A stretch of 17,564 bases of DNA from a bacterium (GTDB lineage: Bacteria > Zhuqueibacterota > Zhuqueibacteria > Thermofontimicrobiales > Thermofontimicrobiaceae), in contig DSAU01000186.1 of assembly GCA_011046315.1 (NCBI GenBank), positions 1-17,564 of the forward strand, written 5' to 3'. Positions 1-8,041 of the stretch are shown piece after piece; the first letter of the stretch is position 1; every line of letters begins with the position of its first letter. Under the pieces are notes generated by a model that was given only the letters and a program-made list of their open reading frames with translations, searched no databases and had not been told where the DNA came from. The translations under genes and the position numbers were made by a program.

Positions 1-192
1 GATCACAGGGTGAGTGAATATAAACCGCTGAAGCGGTTAAAAGAACTGTTTTGAGATGATTATTTCACCACAATAAATTGTGGTGTTGTTTCAATGCCTC
101 TTTGAACTAACACCATGATTCATTATGGTGGTTACAGCATTAACGAAACATATCCAAAGCCGTTTTAACGGCTTCTTAATAACCCCGTGATC
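1..192. repeat. Multi-hairpin intergenic repeat element with terminal inverted repeat
   Basis: The stretch holds four short inverted repeats in a row: 23-38 (AACCGCT arms), 66-85 (CACCACAAT arms, perfect 9 bp), 111-130 (CACCATGAT arms, one mismatch) and 157-174 (AAGCCGTT arms, perfect 8 bp). Most have a 2-base centre. The ends are themselves inverted: GATCACAGGG at 1-10 pairs with CCCCGTGATC at 183-192 in 9 of 10 positions. Nothing in it looks coding. This resembles non-autonomous REP/BIME- or MITE-like elements of intergenic DNA. The left limit is uncertain because it coincides with the window edge. Confidence 0.6.
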
Positions 193-361
193 GGTTACCG
201 TGAAACTGGTCGTTCGACAAAATGATTTTATTCGCTCAATATTTTTTATCTAAAATATAACAATATTAAACAATATGCAAGCAAAAAGTTATCGCGATCA
301 AGTGAAGCGTCGATTCAATGGATTTTTTCGAGGAATACTGAAACTGAAAAAATTAATCGGA

Positions 362-390
362 TTGACATTCCAATGCCATGTGGCTGTAAC
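362..390 (+). promoter_or_regulatory. Distal candidate promoter or Pho-box-like site
   Basis: Two readings fit the same bases. TTGACA (362-367) and TGTAAC (385-390) are separated by 17 bases, as in a sigma70-type promoter (6/6 and 4/6 matches to consensus). Alternatively, TTGACAT and ATGCCAT (362-368 and 373-379) are two xTGxCAT units 11 bases apart, the period of a Pho box. No good -10 lies at the PhoB spacing, so the first reading is slightly better supported. Confidence 0.3.
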
Positions 391-476
391 ATTAAAATGT
401 ATTTTTATACTCGAAATATTTCAGGTATTTGTCACGAGAAAATTTAATTAAAATATCATTTCGTTGTAATGCACCT

Positions 477-510
477 GTAACATATTTCCGTCATATTTGG
501 GCGTTGTAAT
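477..510 (+). promoter_or_regulatory. Pho-box-like promoter before the TonB-dependent receptor
   Basis: GTAACAT (477-483), a four-base spacer ATTT, then CCGTCAT (488-494) form two heptamers 11 bases apart. The second matches the PhoB heptamer CTGTCAT in 6 of 7 positions; the first is weaker (4 of 7). Exactly 10 bases after the box lies TGTAAT (505-510), a 5/6 match to the -10 hexamer. In E. coli phoA and pstS the 18-bp Pho box is likewise followed by 10 bases and then the -10. The start codon is 52 bases further on. The geometry is seen directly; control by a PhoB-type regulator is inferred. Confidence 0.5.
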
Positions 511-561
511 AAAAAAATATTTAAAATGTGAACAAGAGAAAAAAACAAGAGAGGTTAAACC

Positions 562-3480
562 ATGAGACAATTTTTTACTTTCCAAAACCTGAAAAACTTT
601 ATACTGAATTTCAAAGCCATTATCTATTTGATGGTTTTGCTTGCTTTGCTTAACCTTAATACAATTCAAGCACAATCATTAAAAGGAAAAATTTCCGGAA
701 AAATTGTTGATGCGGAAAATGGTGAACCATTAATCGGCGCCAATGTTGTGTTGCAAAACACAATGCTGGGGGCAGCATCAGACCTTGATGGTAATTATTT
801 TATCCCGGCGATTCCACCCGGAAGTTACACCCTGGTTATAACAATGATGGGTTATAGCAAAATCATAATAACCGATGTAATTGTCAATGCGGGCAAGGTG
901 ACAGTAATCAACACATCCCAAAAACCTGAAATAATAGAAACCGAAGGTGTAATTGTAACGGCAAAAGCCATTCGAAATACTGAAGCGGCTTTACTGAAAG
1001 ATCGGCAAAGATCAATTGCAGTCAGTGATGCCATCAGTGCAGAAGCGATATCCCAGGTTGGCAGCGGTGATGCAGCCGACGCCATGAAACAGATCACTGG
1101 CGCCTCTGTGGTTGATGGAAAATACATCTACATTCGCGGATTGGGTGATCGCTACACCAGCACCCAGCTCAATGGGGCTGAAATTCCGAGCACTAATCCC
1201 TATAAACGCGCGGCTTCGGTTGATATTATTCCGACCAATTTATTGGATAACATCGTTACTGCAAAAAGTTTTACTCCGGATCGACCCGGCAATTTTTCCG
1301 GCGGCGCCATTGACATCCGAACTAAAGATTTTCCAGAAGTTCTGACAATGAGTCTGTCGATTTCCAGTTCATTTAATCCACAGACTAACTTAAAAAATAA
1401 CGGCGCGATCCTGTATTCCGGCGGAAAATTGGATTGGCTGGGAATGGATGACGGTACCCGGAATATTCCCTCGACAATGCCGCCAATGGGAACCCACATT
1501 CCCATATCAAGTGAGGCCGGACAAGATCAGGATAAAGCACTGCTGTTAGATCAATACACAAAAAGTTTTTCCAATGTGATGCGCCCAGTTGCAACAACCT
1601 TCCCACTGAATCAAAGTTACCATTTTTCAGCCGGAAATCAGGTTACATTTCTGGGGCGACCGCTGGGCTTCATAGGAAGCTTTTCTTACAGTCGCAACTT
1701 CACTAATTACGACGATGGACATAGTGCGGCATATTTGATTGGTGGACATGTCGATTCTGTTCAAGCACTGATCGTTGATTACGATTTGAAAGACCAAAAA
1801 AGCTCCGAAGAGGTTTTATGGGGCGGTTTATTCAACGCAGCCTACAAGTTAAATCCGACCAATAAACTGATGTTCAATGTATTATACAATCGAAACGGCG
1901 AAAGCATGGCGCGCTTGCTGGATGGAAAATTTCCCTATGAATCCGGAGACGCCAATTACCAGACAACAGTACTCAGTTACAACGAACGCACCATGTCCTC
2001 AATGCAGGTAAGCGGCGATCACCAATTTGATTTTTTGCGAATGAGCCGTATTTCATGGAAATATTCATTCGGGAAGTCAACTCAAGACGAACCAGACATC
2101 AGGTTTTTTACAAACTCCTACGATGAGGACCTCGGTTATTACAACATGAAGCTAGGACATGTGCCAACCCGGTATTTCCGATATCTCGACGAAGATCGAA
2201 ACGAGTTCTCGTTGGATGTTATTATACCATTTTCACAGTGGGGAGGAAAACTGGCGTCATTTAAGTTTGGCGGATTGACAGCGAATAAAGGACGGAATTT
2301 TACCCAACGAAAATTCATTTATGACACAGCGACATCTTATAATTTTAACGGTGATGTCGATCAGTTTTTCTCGAACCAAAACATCGGAATTGTGGATTCG
2401 CTTTCTTATGAATGGCAGGGGCAACGATATACGCGCTATGATTTCGGATTATATATTCAGGAGCCCATCGATTGGGTGGCGTTATATAACGGATCAGAGG
2501 ATATCTCTGCGGGATACGCAATGCTTGACCTCCCGCTATCAGCCAGGCTACGGTTTGTCGGGGGCGCTCGATTCGAATCAACAAACATGAATGTAGTAAC
2601 CCAGTCCAATGATCCTCGCGAGAATTACTTTGAAATTAAGCAAAGCGATCTATTGCCATCAGCAAACCTGATTTACTCGCTTCGTCAGGACATGAATTTT
2701 AGATTGGTTTACGGTAAAACATTGGCGCGACCAACTTTCCGCGAAGCCGTTCCATATAAGTCTTATGAATTCTTTAATAGTTATGAATACAAAGGCAATC
2801 CCAATTTGAAACAGACGATGATCGATAACATTGACTTACGCTGGGAATGGTTTTCCAGACCCGGCGAAATTTACGCAATCAGCGCTTTTTATAAATTATT
2901 TAAAAATCCCATTGAACAGCGAATTTTAACCGAGGCAGAACGCATAATCACGTGGGACAACGTTGACAGAGCAACTGTAATGGGTGTAGAATTGGAAGCC
3001 AGAAAACGATTGGATGTTATCAATGAATTGTTCAGTAATTTTTCGCTGGGCAGCAATCTGACACTGGTTTACTCAGATATTGATATTGCCAAAGAAGAAT
3101 TGGCGGAAATTCGAATTCAGAATCCATATCGCAAATCGAGCCGCTCCCTTGCCAGTCAATCTCCCTATATCTTTAACATTAATTTTAATTATGATAATCC
3201 GAACAAAAGAATTGCGTCGACGCTTTACTATAATGTGTTTGGTGAAAGGCTATCCTTTGTAACTGAAGGCGGTGCGCCAGATGTTTATGAACTACCTTTC
3301 CACTTGTTAAATTTCTCAATTTCGTACAAGTTCATCAACCATCTCGGTGTTAAGTTTACTGCAAAAAATCTTTTGGACTCTGAAATGGAAAAGATACAGA
3401 AGTTCAAGGGAACAGTCTATAATTTCACTAAATACACGATGGGCCGGACTTACTCCATTGAGTTGAAGTATGAATTGTAG
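562..3480 (+). CDS. TonB-dependent outer-membrane receptor with carboxypeptidase-regulatory-like N-terminal domain
   Basis: This 972-residue protein should be an outer-membrane beta-barrel that imports a substrate using TonB energy. A long hydrophobic signal peptide ends near residue 37 (IQA, then QS). Residues about 43-115 form a CarboxypepD_reg-like domain (ISGKIVDAENGEPLIGANV, later DLDGNYFIPAIPPGSYTL). The plug follows at about 145-255, with IYIRGLGDRYTSTQLNGAEI and FSGGAIDIRTKDFP as its clearest motifs. The barrel fills the rest and ends in a TonB-receptor-like strand (NLLDSE, then GRTYSIELKYEL), although the last residue is Leu rather than the usual Phe. No SusD partner follows. Instead the next gene encodes a T9SS-exported beta-helix-like protein, and Na+/phosphate transport genes come after that. 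A Pho-box-like promoter lies upstream. The substrate cannot be read from the sequence; phosphate or an organophosphate is an inference from context. The start is supported by the SD-like AAGAGAGG. Confidence 0.9.
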   Translation: MRQFFTFQNLKNFILNFKAIIYLMVLLALLNLNTIQAQSLKGKISGKIVDAENGEPLIGANVVLQNTMLGAASDLDGNYFIPAIPPGSYTLVITMMGYSKIIITDVIVNAGKVTVINTSQKPEIIETEGVIVTAKAIRNTEAALLKDRQRSIAVSDAISAEAISQVGSGDAADAMKQITGASVVDGKYIYIRGLGDRYTSTQLNGAEIPSTNPYKRAASVDIIPTNLLDNIVTAKSFTPDRPGNFSGGAIDIRTKDFPEVLTMSLSISSSFNPQTNLKNNGAILYSGGKLDWLGMDDGTRNIPSTMPPMGTHIPISSEAGQDQDKALLLDQYTKSFSNVMRPVATTFPLNQSYHFSAGNQVTFLGRPLGFIGSFSYSRNFTNYDDGHSAAYLIGGHVDSVQALIVDYDLKDQKSSEEVLWGGLFNAAYKLNPTNKLMFNVLYNRNGESMARLLDGKFPYESGDANYQTTVLSYNERTMSSMQVSGDHQFDFLRMSRISWKYSFGKSTQDEPDIRFFTNSYDEDLGYYNMKLGHVPTRYFRYLDEDRNEFSLDVIIPFSQWGGKLASFKFGGLTANKGRNFTQRKFIYDTATSYNFNGDVDQFFSNQNIGIVDSLSYEWQGQRYTRYDFGLYIQEPIDWVALYNGSEDISAGYAMLDLPLSARLRFVGGARFESTNMNVVTQSNDPRENYFEIKQSDLLPSANLIYSLRQDMNFRLVYGKTLARPTFREAVPYKSYEFFNSYEYKGNPNLKQTMIDNIDLRWEWFSRPGEIYAISAFYKLFKNPIEQRILTEAERIITWDNVDRATVMGVELEARKRLDVINELFSNFSLGSNLTLVYSDIDIAKEELAEIRIQNPYRKSSRSLASQSPYIFNINFNYDNPNKRIASTLYYNVFGERLSFVTEGGAPDVYELPFHLLNFSISYKFINHLGVKFTAKNLLDSEMEKIQKFKGTVYNFTKYTMGRTYSIELKYEL

Positions 3481-3597
3481 TTTTCGTATGACTACAACAC
3501 TCATTATCAGCTTTGGGAGCAAGCCAGGCGATTAAGTATTTAAATAACAACACATAGCAACTATACCGGTTATGTTAGTATTTTTCAGCATTTTGCC

Positions 3598-3692
3598 TGT
3601 CATTGCGAGAAATCCTGCGAACAGCAGGTTGACGAAGCAATATCTTAATTCATAAAAAGTTATGATGTTACTTGGCTCCACTCGCAATGATG
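3598..3692. repeat. Decayed copy of the GTCATTGCGAG cruciform repeat
   Basis: TGTCATTGCGAG at 3598-3609 is mirrored by CTCGCAATGA at 3681-3690. An internal GACGAAGCAATA at 3631-3642 matches GACGAAGCAATC of the better copy at 7900-7994. Compared with that copy it carries about 12 extra bases forming a small hairpin (CCTGC...GCAGG, near 3614-3628), and its right inner arm has decayed. It fills much of the 277-base gap between the receptor and the secreted protein. Confidence 0.65.
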
Positions 3693-3722
3693 GTCTTTGA
3701 TGAGATTTTTACACGTAACAGG

Positions 3723-3749
3723 TATAATTAACTTTCACAATTTAAGGAG
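3723..3749 (+). promoter_or_regulatory. Candidate -10 and Shine-Dalgarno of the T9SS cargo gene
   Basis: A perfect TATAAT lies at 3723-3728 and a perfect AAGGAG at 3744-3749, eight bases before the ATG. No convincing -35 is present: the nearest, TTGATG at 3697-3702, is 20 bases away. If the TATAAT is used, the transcript leader would be only about 20-25 bases. The ribosome site is sure and the promoter is tentative. Confidence 0.35.
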
Positions 3750-3757
3750 TAAATTGG

Positions 3758-5407
3758 ATGAAAAAATTTATAATTATCATGACATTGGTTCTGATGGCTT
3801 TCATAGGTTCGAGTGTCATCGCTGCCGAAATCAGAATCAATCGTAACATCGCCACCAATGAATATTGGACATCGAACAATGTTTACATTCTGGATAAGTT
3901 GGTCTTTGTAGAACCAGGTGCCACATTGTTTATTGAAGCCGGAACCGTAATTAAGGGAGCTGCGGGTCAGGAAAGCAACGCCAAAGCTCTGTTCGTATCC
4001 CGTGGTGCAAAAATTTACGCTGAAGGCACGGCTGAAGAGCCGATCATTTTTACTGCCGAAGCTGACGATCCGACAAATCCCTTTGATATGGACTCCAAAG
4101 CGGTCGGGCAATGGGGCGGTGTGGTACTACTCGGTAATGCACGAACCAATGCACCGGGTGGCGAAGCCTATTTTGAAGGCATTGATCCCAATCCGCTCAC
4201 GCTTTATGGCGGACCGGATGATAATGATTGCTCTGGTGTGCTGCGCTATGTTTCGATTCGACATGGCGGTACTCAGATTGGCGCTGGTAAAGAGATTAAT
4301 GGATTAAGTATGGCTGGAGTCGGAAAAGGTACTGTGATATCTTTTGTCGAAGTGTACGCCAATAAAGATGACGCGTTCGAATGGTGGGGCGGCAATGTCC
4401 GCTGCGACCATTTAGTGGCGGCGTTTAGCCAGGATGATGCCATTGACTTCGATGAGGGAAATCGATCCAAGTTACAATATGTCTTTGTCATTCAGGATGC
4501 GAACGGCGATAAAGATGATACGCGAATCGGTGAACATGACGGTTGCCATAAAAATAACATTGGCGGTGAGCCGAATGCTTATCCGATAATATATAACGCC
4601 ACTTATCTGGGCGCCGGAAAGGACGGACACGAAGCCAATTACATTTTCAGACTTCGTGAGAACTGGGCTGGTGAATATAAAAACAGTATTTTCGGTGATT
4701 TCAACGGCAAGGCGATTCAGATAGACAATACAACTTCTCCGGATTCGTATGACCGGTTGATGGCTGGCGAACTTGTTTTTACAAACAATATTTGGTTTGA
4801 CATTTCAGCCGGAACTGATTGGACGTCGATCACCAATGCTGATTACACGGCAAATTATTTCAGTGATCCAGCAACCAAAAATGATTTGTTGGATGATTTT
4901 AGGTTAGCCGGAATCAGCCGCAGTTTCAATTCAAAAGGGCTTGATCCCAGACCAGCAGCACATGGGAAAGCGTATCAGGATATTGCTGATCTGCCCGAAG
5001 ATGATGACTTTTTTGAATGTGCACCGTACAAAGGTGCATTCGGCGCCACCAACTGGCTGAAAGGCTGGACTGCTCTGGATCACTATGGTATTCTCGGCAG
5101 CGGCACTAGTGTTCGTGAATTCGACAAAGCGACCAACATTCCGCACAACTTTTCACTGGAACAAAATTATCCCAATCCTTTCAATCCTTGGACCATGATT
5201 GAATTCAGCTTGCCTGTTAATAGCAAAGTGACTTTATCGGTTTATAATATCATGGGCGAAATGGTCGCTACCCTGCTGAACGACAACCTAACTGCTGGAA
5301 CTCATCGTGTCCAATGGAATGCTAAAAATTTGCCAACCGGAATGTATGTCTATCGGTTGGAGGCAGGGTCAATAGTAATGAATAAAAAATTGATGCTGCT
5401 CAAGTAA
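3758..5407 (+). CDS. Secreted right-handed-beta-helix-like protein with C-terminal T9SS sorting domain
   Basis: This 549-residue protein carries a Sec signal peptide at about residues 1-23 (MKKFIIIM..., AA near the cut). The middle part, rich in Gly, Asp and short beta repeats (VFVEPGATLFIEAGTVIKG, then GQWGGVVLLGNA, then DDAFEWWGGNVRCDHLVAA), reads like a right-handed parallel beta-helix of the kind found in Bacteroidetes surface proteins. Residues 464-549 are a FlgD-Ig-like type IX secretion tail with NFSLEQNYPNPFNP, VYNIMGEMV, LPTGMYVYRLEAG and the ending KKLMLLK. It should therefore cross the outer membrane through the Por/T9SS machinery and be released or anchored at the surface. It lies directly after the TonB-dependent receptor, so it may act with it as a capture or processing factor. 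No catalytic motif is recognisable, and the enzymatic role, if any, is unknown. Confidence 0.85.
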   Translation: MKKFIIIMTLVLMAFIGSSVIAAEIRINRNIATNEYWTSNNVYILDKLVFVEPGATLFIEAGTVIKGAAGQESNAKALFVSRGAKIYAEGTAEEPIIFTAEADDPTNPFDMDSKAVGQWGGVVLLGNARTNAPGGEAYFEGIDPNPLTLYGGPDDNDCSGVLRYVSIRHGGTQIGAGKEINGLSMAGVGKGTVISFVEVYANKDDAFEWWGGNVRCDHLVAAFSQDDAIDFDEGNRSKLQYVFVIQDANGDKDDTRIGEHDGCHKNNIGGEPNAYPIIYNATYLGAGKDGHEANYIFRLRENWAGEYKNSIFGDFNGKAIQIDNTTSPDSYDRLMAGELVFTNNIWFDISAGTDWTSITNADYTANYFSDPATKNDLLDDFRLAGISRSFNSKGLDPRPAAHGKAYQDIADLPEDDDFFECAPYKGAFGATNWLKGWTALDHYGILGSGTSVREFDKATNIPHNFSLEQNYPNPFNPWTMIEFSLPVNSKVTLSVYNIMGEMVATLLNDNLTAGTHRVQWNAKNLPTGMYVYRLEAGSIVMNKKLMLLK

Positions 5408-5449
5408 GAATAAACCCTTATTACTCTCTTGTTCTCTTACTCTGCACAT

Positions 5450-5493
5450 GCCGGAAGTTGCTCTAAAAACTTCCGGTATTTTTTTTATTTTTC
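5450..5493 (+). terminator. Rho-independent terminator after the T9SS cargo gene
   Basis: CCGGAAGT at 5451-5458 pairs perfectly with ACTTCCGG at 5469-5476. One more pair on the loop side and a G-T pair at the base extend the stem to about 10 bp. The loop is about 8 bases. A T-rich run (TATTTTTTTTATTTTT) follows at once. It separates the receptor/cargo pair from the phosphate transporter genes. Confidence 0.85.
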
Positions 5494-5501
5494 TGCATGA
5501 C

Positions 5502-5519
5502 GTAACATGTTTGTAACAT
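5502..5519 (+). promoter_or_regulatory. Pho-box-like tandem repeat before the Na+/phosphate cotransporter gene
   Basis: GTAACAT occurs twice, at 5502-5508 and 5513-5519, exactly 11 bases apart (one helical turn) with GTTT between. A further CAT at 5496-5498 may be a degenerate third unit. The same heptamer starts the site at 477-494 before the receptor. An 11-bp direct repeat is the defining layout of PhoB/PhoP-type operators, and the downstream genes are phosphate-related. The -10 is unclear (TAAATT at 5528-5533 is a 4/6 match). The repeat is seen; the regulator is inferred. Confidence 0.5.
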
Positions 5520-5649
5520 AGGATTTTTAAATTTTTCAACTTTAATGAAAATGAAACTTTACTCGTGTATCCAAATATTTGTGATGATACCATTGCTACA
5601 CCAATTATTCATTCAAAATAATTGAAAAAAATGCAGCGCTGGAGATAAG

Positions 5650-6816
5650 ATGCAAGAAACGAACGACCTTCTACCACCTATAAATAAAAAAGCAAGTCGG
5701 TTTGCCCAATATCTCAAGCGACCCCGGAGAGGGAAGCTTTACAACATCGGAAAGACGCTTTTAAATCTTTTGCTGTTGTGTTTACTATTATACATCTTTA
5801 TGCTCAGCATTACCTTGATGGGGGCGGCTTTTAAATTGTTTGGGAAAGAATTTGCCAACCAACTTATCGCCACCACCACAAATCCTCTTGTCGGATTAGT
5901 AATCGGCATTTTAGCCACCAGCATTATCCAAAGTTCGTCTACAACCACATCAATTGTTGTAGGACTGGTCGGATGCGACGCACTGACCATCGCCAATGCA
6001 ATACCGATCATCATGGGCGCCAATATCGGCACATCGATTACCAATACACTGGTATCGGTCGGACATATCTCTATTAGCGACGAATTTGAACGCGCCTTCT
6101 CGGCTTCTATCGTTCATGATTTTTTTAATTTCATCACGGTTTTGATCCTTTTTCCGATTCAATATTATACAGATATTCTGGGGATTAGTGCTCATTTTCT
6201 TGCCGATACTTTTCAACACATCGGTGGGATGACAGCTATCAGCCCGATCGGCGTGATCACCGCGCCGGCAATTAAATTGCTAACCAGTCTCACCAGCTCA
6301 GGTATCATCTTGCTAATTATATCATTGGCGCTGCTATTCGCCACTTTGCGCTTCCTGGTTAAGGTGCTGAAATCGTTGATTATGGGAAAGGCAGAGAAAT
6401 TTTTTGACAAAATCATTTTCCGAAATGCCTTAATCAGCCTGCTGTTTGGTATAATTATTACCACATTAGTCCAAAGCAGCTCTATCACCACTTCATTGGT
6501 GGTTCCTCTGGTTGGCGCCGGAATATTGACGATTGAACAGATATTCCCCTATACATTGGGAGCGAACATCGGGACAACCGTAACCGCAATGTTGGCATCA
6601 CTGGCAACAGGTAATATCGCCGCGATAACAGTGGCATTTGCCCATCTTTGCTTTAATCTTTTCGGTACGGTAATTATTTTTCCGTTTCGTTTCATACCAA
6701 TTGGCTTGGCAAAGGGGTTAGCAAAACTTTCTTTGAAAAGCAAAATTTACCCAATTCTCTACATTGTCATTTTTTTCTTCCTGTTTCCGTTTCTGGTATT
6801 AACTTTTTTGAGGTAA
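5650..6816 (+). CDS. Na+/phosphate cotransporter, PNaS (NptA-like) family
   Basis: This 388-residue inner-membrane protein should import inorganic phosphate with Na+. It shows the duplicated signature of the family: QSSSTTTS at 94-101 followed by GANIGT at 123-128, and QSSSITTS at 275-282 followed by GANIGT at 304-309. Each lies in a half with hydrophobic segments, about eight in total. A basic, hydrophilic N-terminus of about 35 residues precedes the first segment. Unlike longer YjbB-type members it has no fused C-terminal PhoU domain; that role is filled by the next gene, only 4 bases downstream. The start is supported by GGAG at 5641-5644. A Pho-box-like tandem repeat lies about 130 bases upstream, which suggests induction by phosphate shortage. 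The family is clear; the substrate is taken from the family. Confidence 0.9.
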   Translation: MQETNDLLPPINKKASRFAQYLKRPRRGKLYNIGKTLLNLLLLCLLLYIFMLSITLMGAAFKLFGKEFANQLIATTTNPLVGLVIGILATSIIQSSSTTTSIVVGLVGCDALTIANAIPIIMGANIGTSITNTLVSVGHISISDEFERAFSASIVHDFFNFITVLILFPIQYYTDILGISAHFLADTFQHIGGMTAISPIGVITAPAIKLLTSLTSSGIILLIISLALLFATLRFLVKVLKSLIMGKAEKFFDKIIFRNALISLLFGIIITTLVQSSSITTSLVVPLVGAGILTIEQIFPYTLGANIGTTVTAMLASLATGNIAAITVAFAHLCFNLFGTVIIFPFRFIPIGLAKGLAKLSLKSKIYPILYIVIFFFLFPFLVLTFLR

Positions 6817-6820
6817 CGTC

Positions 6821-7489
6821 ATGTTAAAAGAAATACAGCAAATTTTTCGCCGCAAGGGTTTAATCGAACAATCGATAGAGGATTGTATCGAAATGTTGAA
6901 AAATGATTGGGAGATGTTCACCGAATCAGTAAAATCTTTACGGGAAAGCGATACGGCAGATATCCCGCTGGATATTGAGGCAAAAGATATCCAGATCAAT
7001 AAATTTGAACGCGAGGTAAGGAAAAAGGTGCTCACCCATCTGGCAGTTAATGACGTCAGCGATCTCAATATCGGATTGACGCTCATCAATATCGTAGTTG
7101 ACATTGAACGCATCGGCGATTATTGTAAGAACATTGTCGAGCTTGCCCAAAACCATCCAGGGAAATTGTTTTTCGATCAATGGGAAAAAGAAATGAAACA
7201 GATGGAAGATACAATCTCCAACAATTTTGACGTTTTAATCAAAGTGTTGAAAGAAGCGAATACTGATTTAGCCAAACAATTATTGGATGAATTGTGGACG
7301 GTTAAGAAGACATGTGAAAATTTTAACATGACTTTACTGAAAAATTCTGATTTAAATCTGAAAGTGACCGATGCCGTAGCGCTCGCCTTGTATATGCGCT
7401 ACTTAAAACGCATCGCGTCACATCTGATGAATGTCGCTTCCAGCATTGTGAACCCATTTCACCGAATCGGATATCGAGCAATAGGTTGA
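6821..7489 (+). CDS. PhoU-like phosphate regulator paired with the Na+/Pi cotransporter
   Basis: This soluble, all-helical 222-residue protein has the two-fold repeat of PhoU domains. The first repeat carries DIERIGDYCKN at residues 94-104, preceded by an acidic/basic helix (KFEREVRKK). The second carries KRIASHLMNVA at 196-206, followed by SSIVNP. Family members bind metal clusters and modulate phosphate transporters or PhoR-type signalling. The gene begins 4 bases after the cotransporter stop, with GAGG just before that stop as the likely ribosome site, so the two are surely co-transcribed. It probably controls this Na+-coupled transporter rather than a Pst system, as no pst gene is present here. 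The PhoU domain is confident; the partner is inferred from adjacency. Confidence 0.85.
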   Translation: MLKEIQQIFRRKGLIEQSIEDCIEMLKNDWEMFTESVKSLRESDTADIPLDIEAKDIQINKFEREVRKKVLTHLAVNDVSDLNIGLTLINIVVDIERIGDYCKNIVELAQNHPGKLFFDQWEKEMKQMEDTISNNFDVLIKVLKEANTDLAKQLLDELWTVKKTCENFNMTLLKNSDLNLKVTDAVALALYMRYLKRIASHLMNVASSIVNPFHRIGYRAIG

Positions 7490-7899
7490 AATTTAATTTT
7501 GCAGTAAATTTAAAATGCTCGCTTTTTAATCGTTCACTGGATAAGCATTTGACAACATTTTGAAATCGCTGGAGCGTTTGCTCAATTTAGTGTTACACTT
7601 TTCCACTATCGGACTAATTGGCGGATGGTTTGATGAAATCTGGATAAAGTCTCATAACCGCTTCATTAGTTTTAATACAGTTTTTTAATAGCTTTGTAAT
7701 CGGTTGAATTGTTTTTTACCCATGTAATAAATTTTTCAAAACTTATTTCCACGCGGTGTGCCGCCGGTTTTTTATCTGTAACTTAAGTTTTTAAATTGAG
7801 CTCATTTTTGCTACTATCATTAAATTGTTTTTTAAAAAGATAAGAGCAATACCCTTACAAGCTGTCCATGAATTCATAAAAAAAGAAATTAAAAAATTC

Positions 7900-7994
7900 A
7901 TGTCATTGCGAGGAGCGCAGCGACGAAGCAATCCCTTTAATTATAGTGACTTATCTTAAAGATTGCTTCGGCAAAAAACGCCTCGCAATGACAT
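7900..7994. repeat. 95-bp cruciform (MITE/REP-like) GTCATTGCGAGG repeat
   Basis: The outer arms ATGTCATTGCGAGG (7900-7913) and CCTCGCAATGACAT (7981-7994) are perfect 14-bp inverted repeats. Inner arms CGAAGCAATC (7924-7933) and GATTGCTTCG (7961-7970) are perfect over 10 bp. The whole can fold into a nested cruciform. Sequences of this GTCATTGCGAGG...GAAGCAATC type are known as dispersed intergenic repeats in many unrelated bacteria. A second, decayed copy lies at 3598-3692. No transposase is in the window. Confidence 0.8.
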
Positions 7995-8041
7995 TAAATA
8001 ACAAAATAAAATGTTCTTGGACAGGCTGTTTATGCATGGCA

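Larger units (their letters stand above)
193..561 (+). other. Gene-free leader upstream of the TonB-dependent receptor
   Basis: This AT-rich stretch has no credible gene; a 75-codon minus-strand frame at 448-675 overlaps the receptor start and has no family features. The leader contains two Pho-box-like sites, listed separately, and the receptor's ribosome binding site AAGAGAGG at 547-554, seven bases before the ATG. I see nothing recognisable in 193-360. Confidence 0.6.

Noticed and set aside
1..192. CRISPR array
   Set aside because: The hairpins differ in sequence and there is no repeated unit with uniform spacers.
3697..3728. Complete sigma70 promoter TTGATG...TATAAT before the T9SS cargo gene
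   Set aside because: The spacer is 20 bases, outside the normal range; only the -10 is kept as a candidate.
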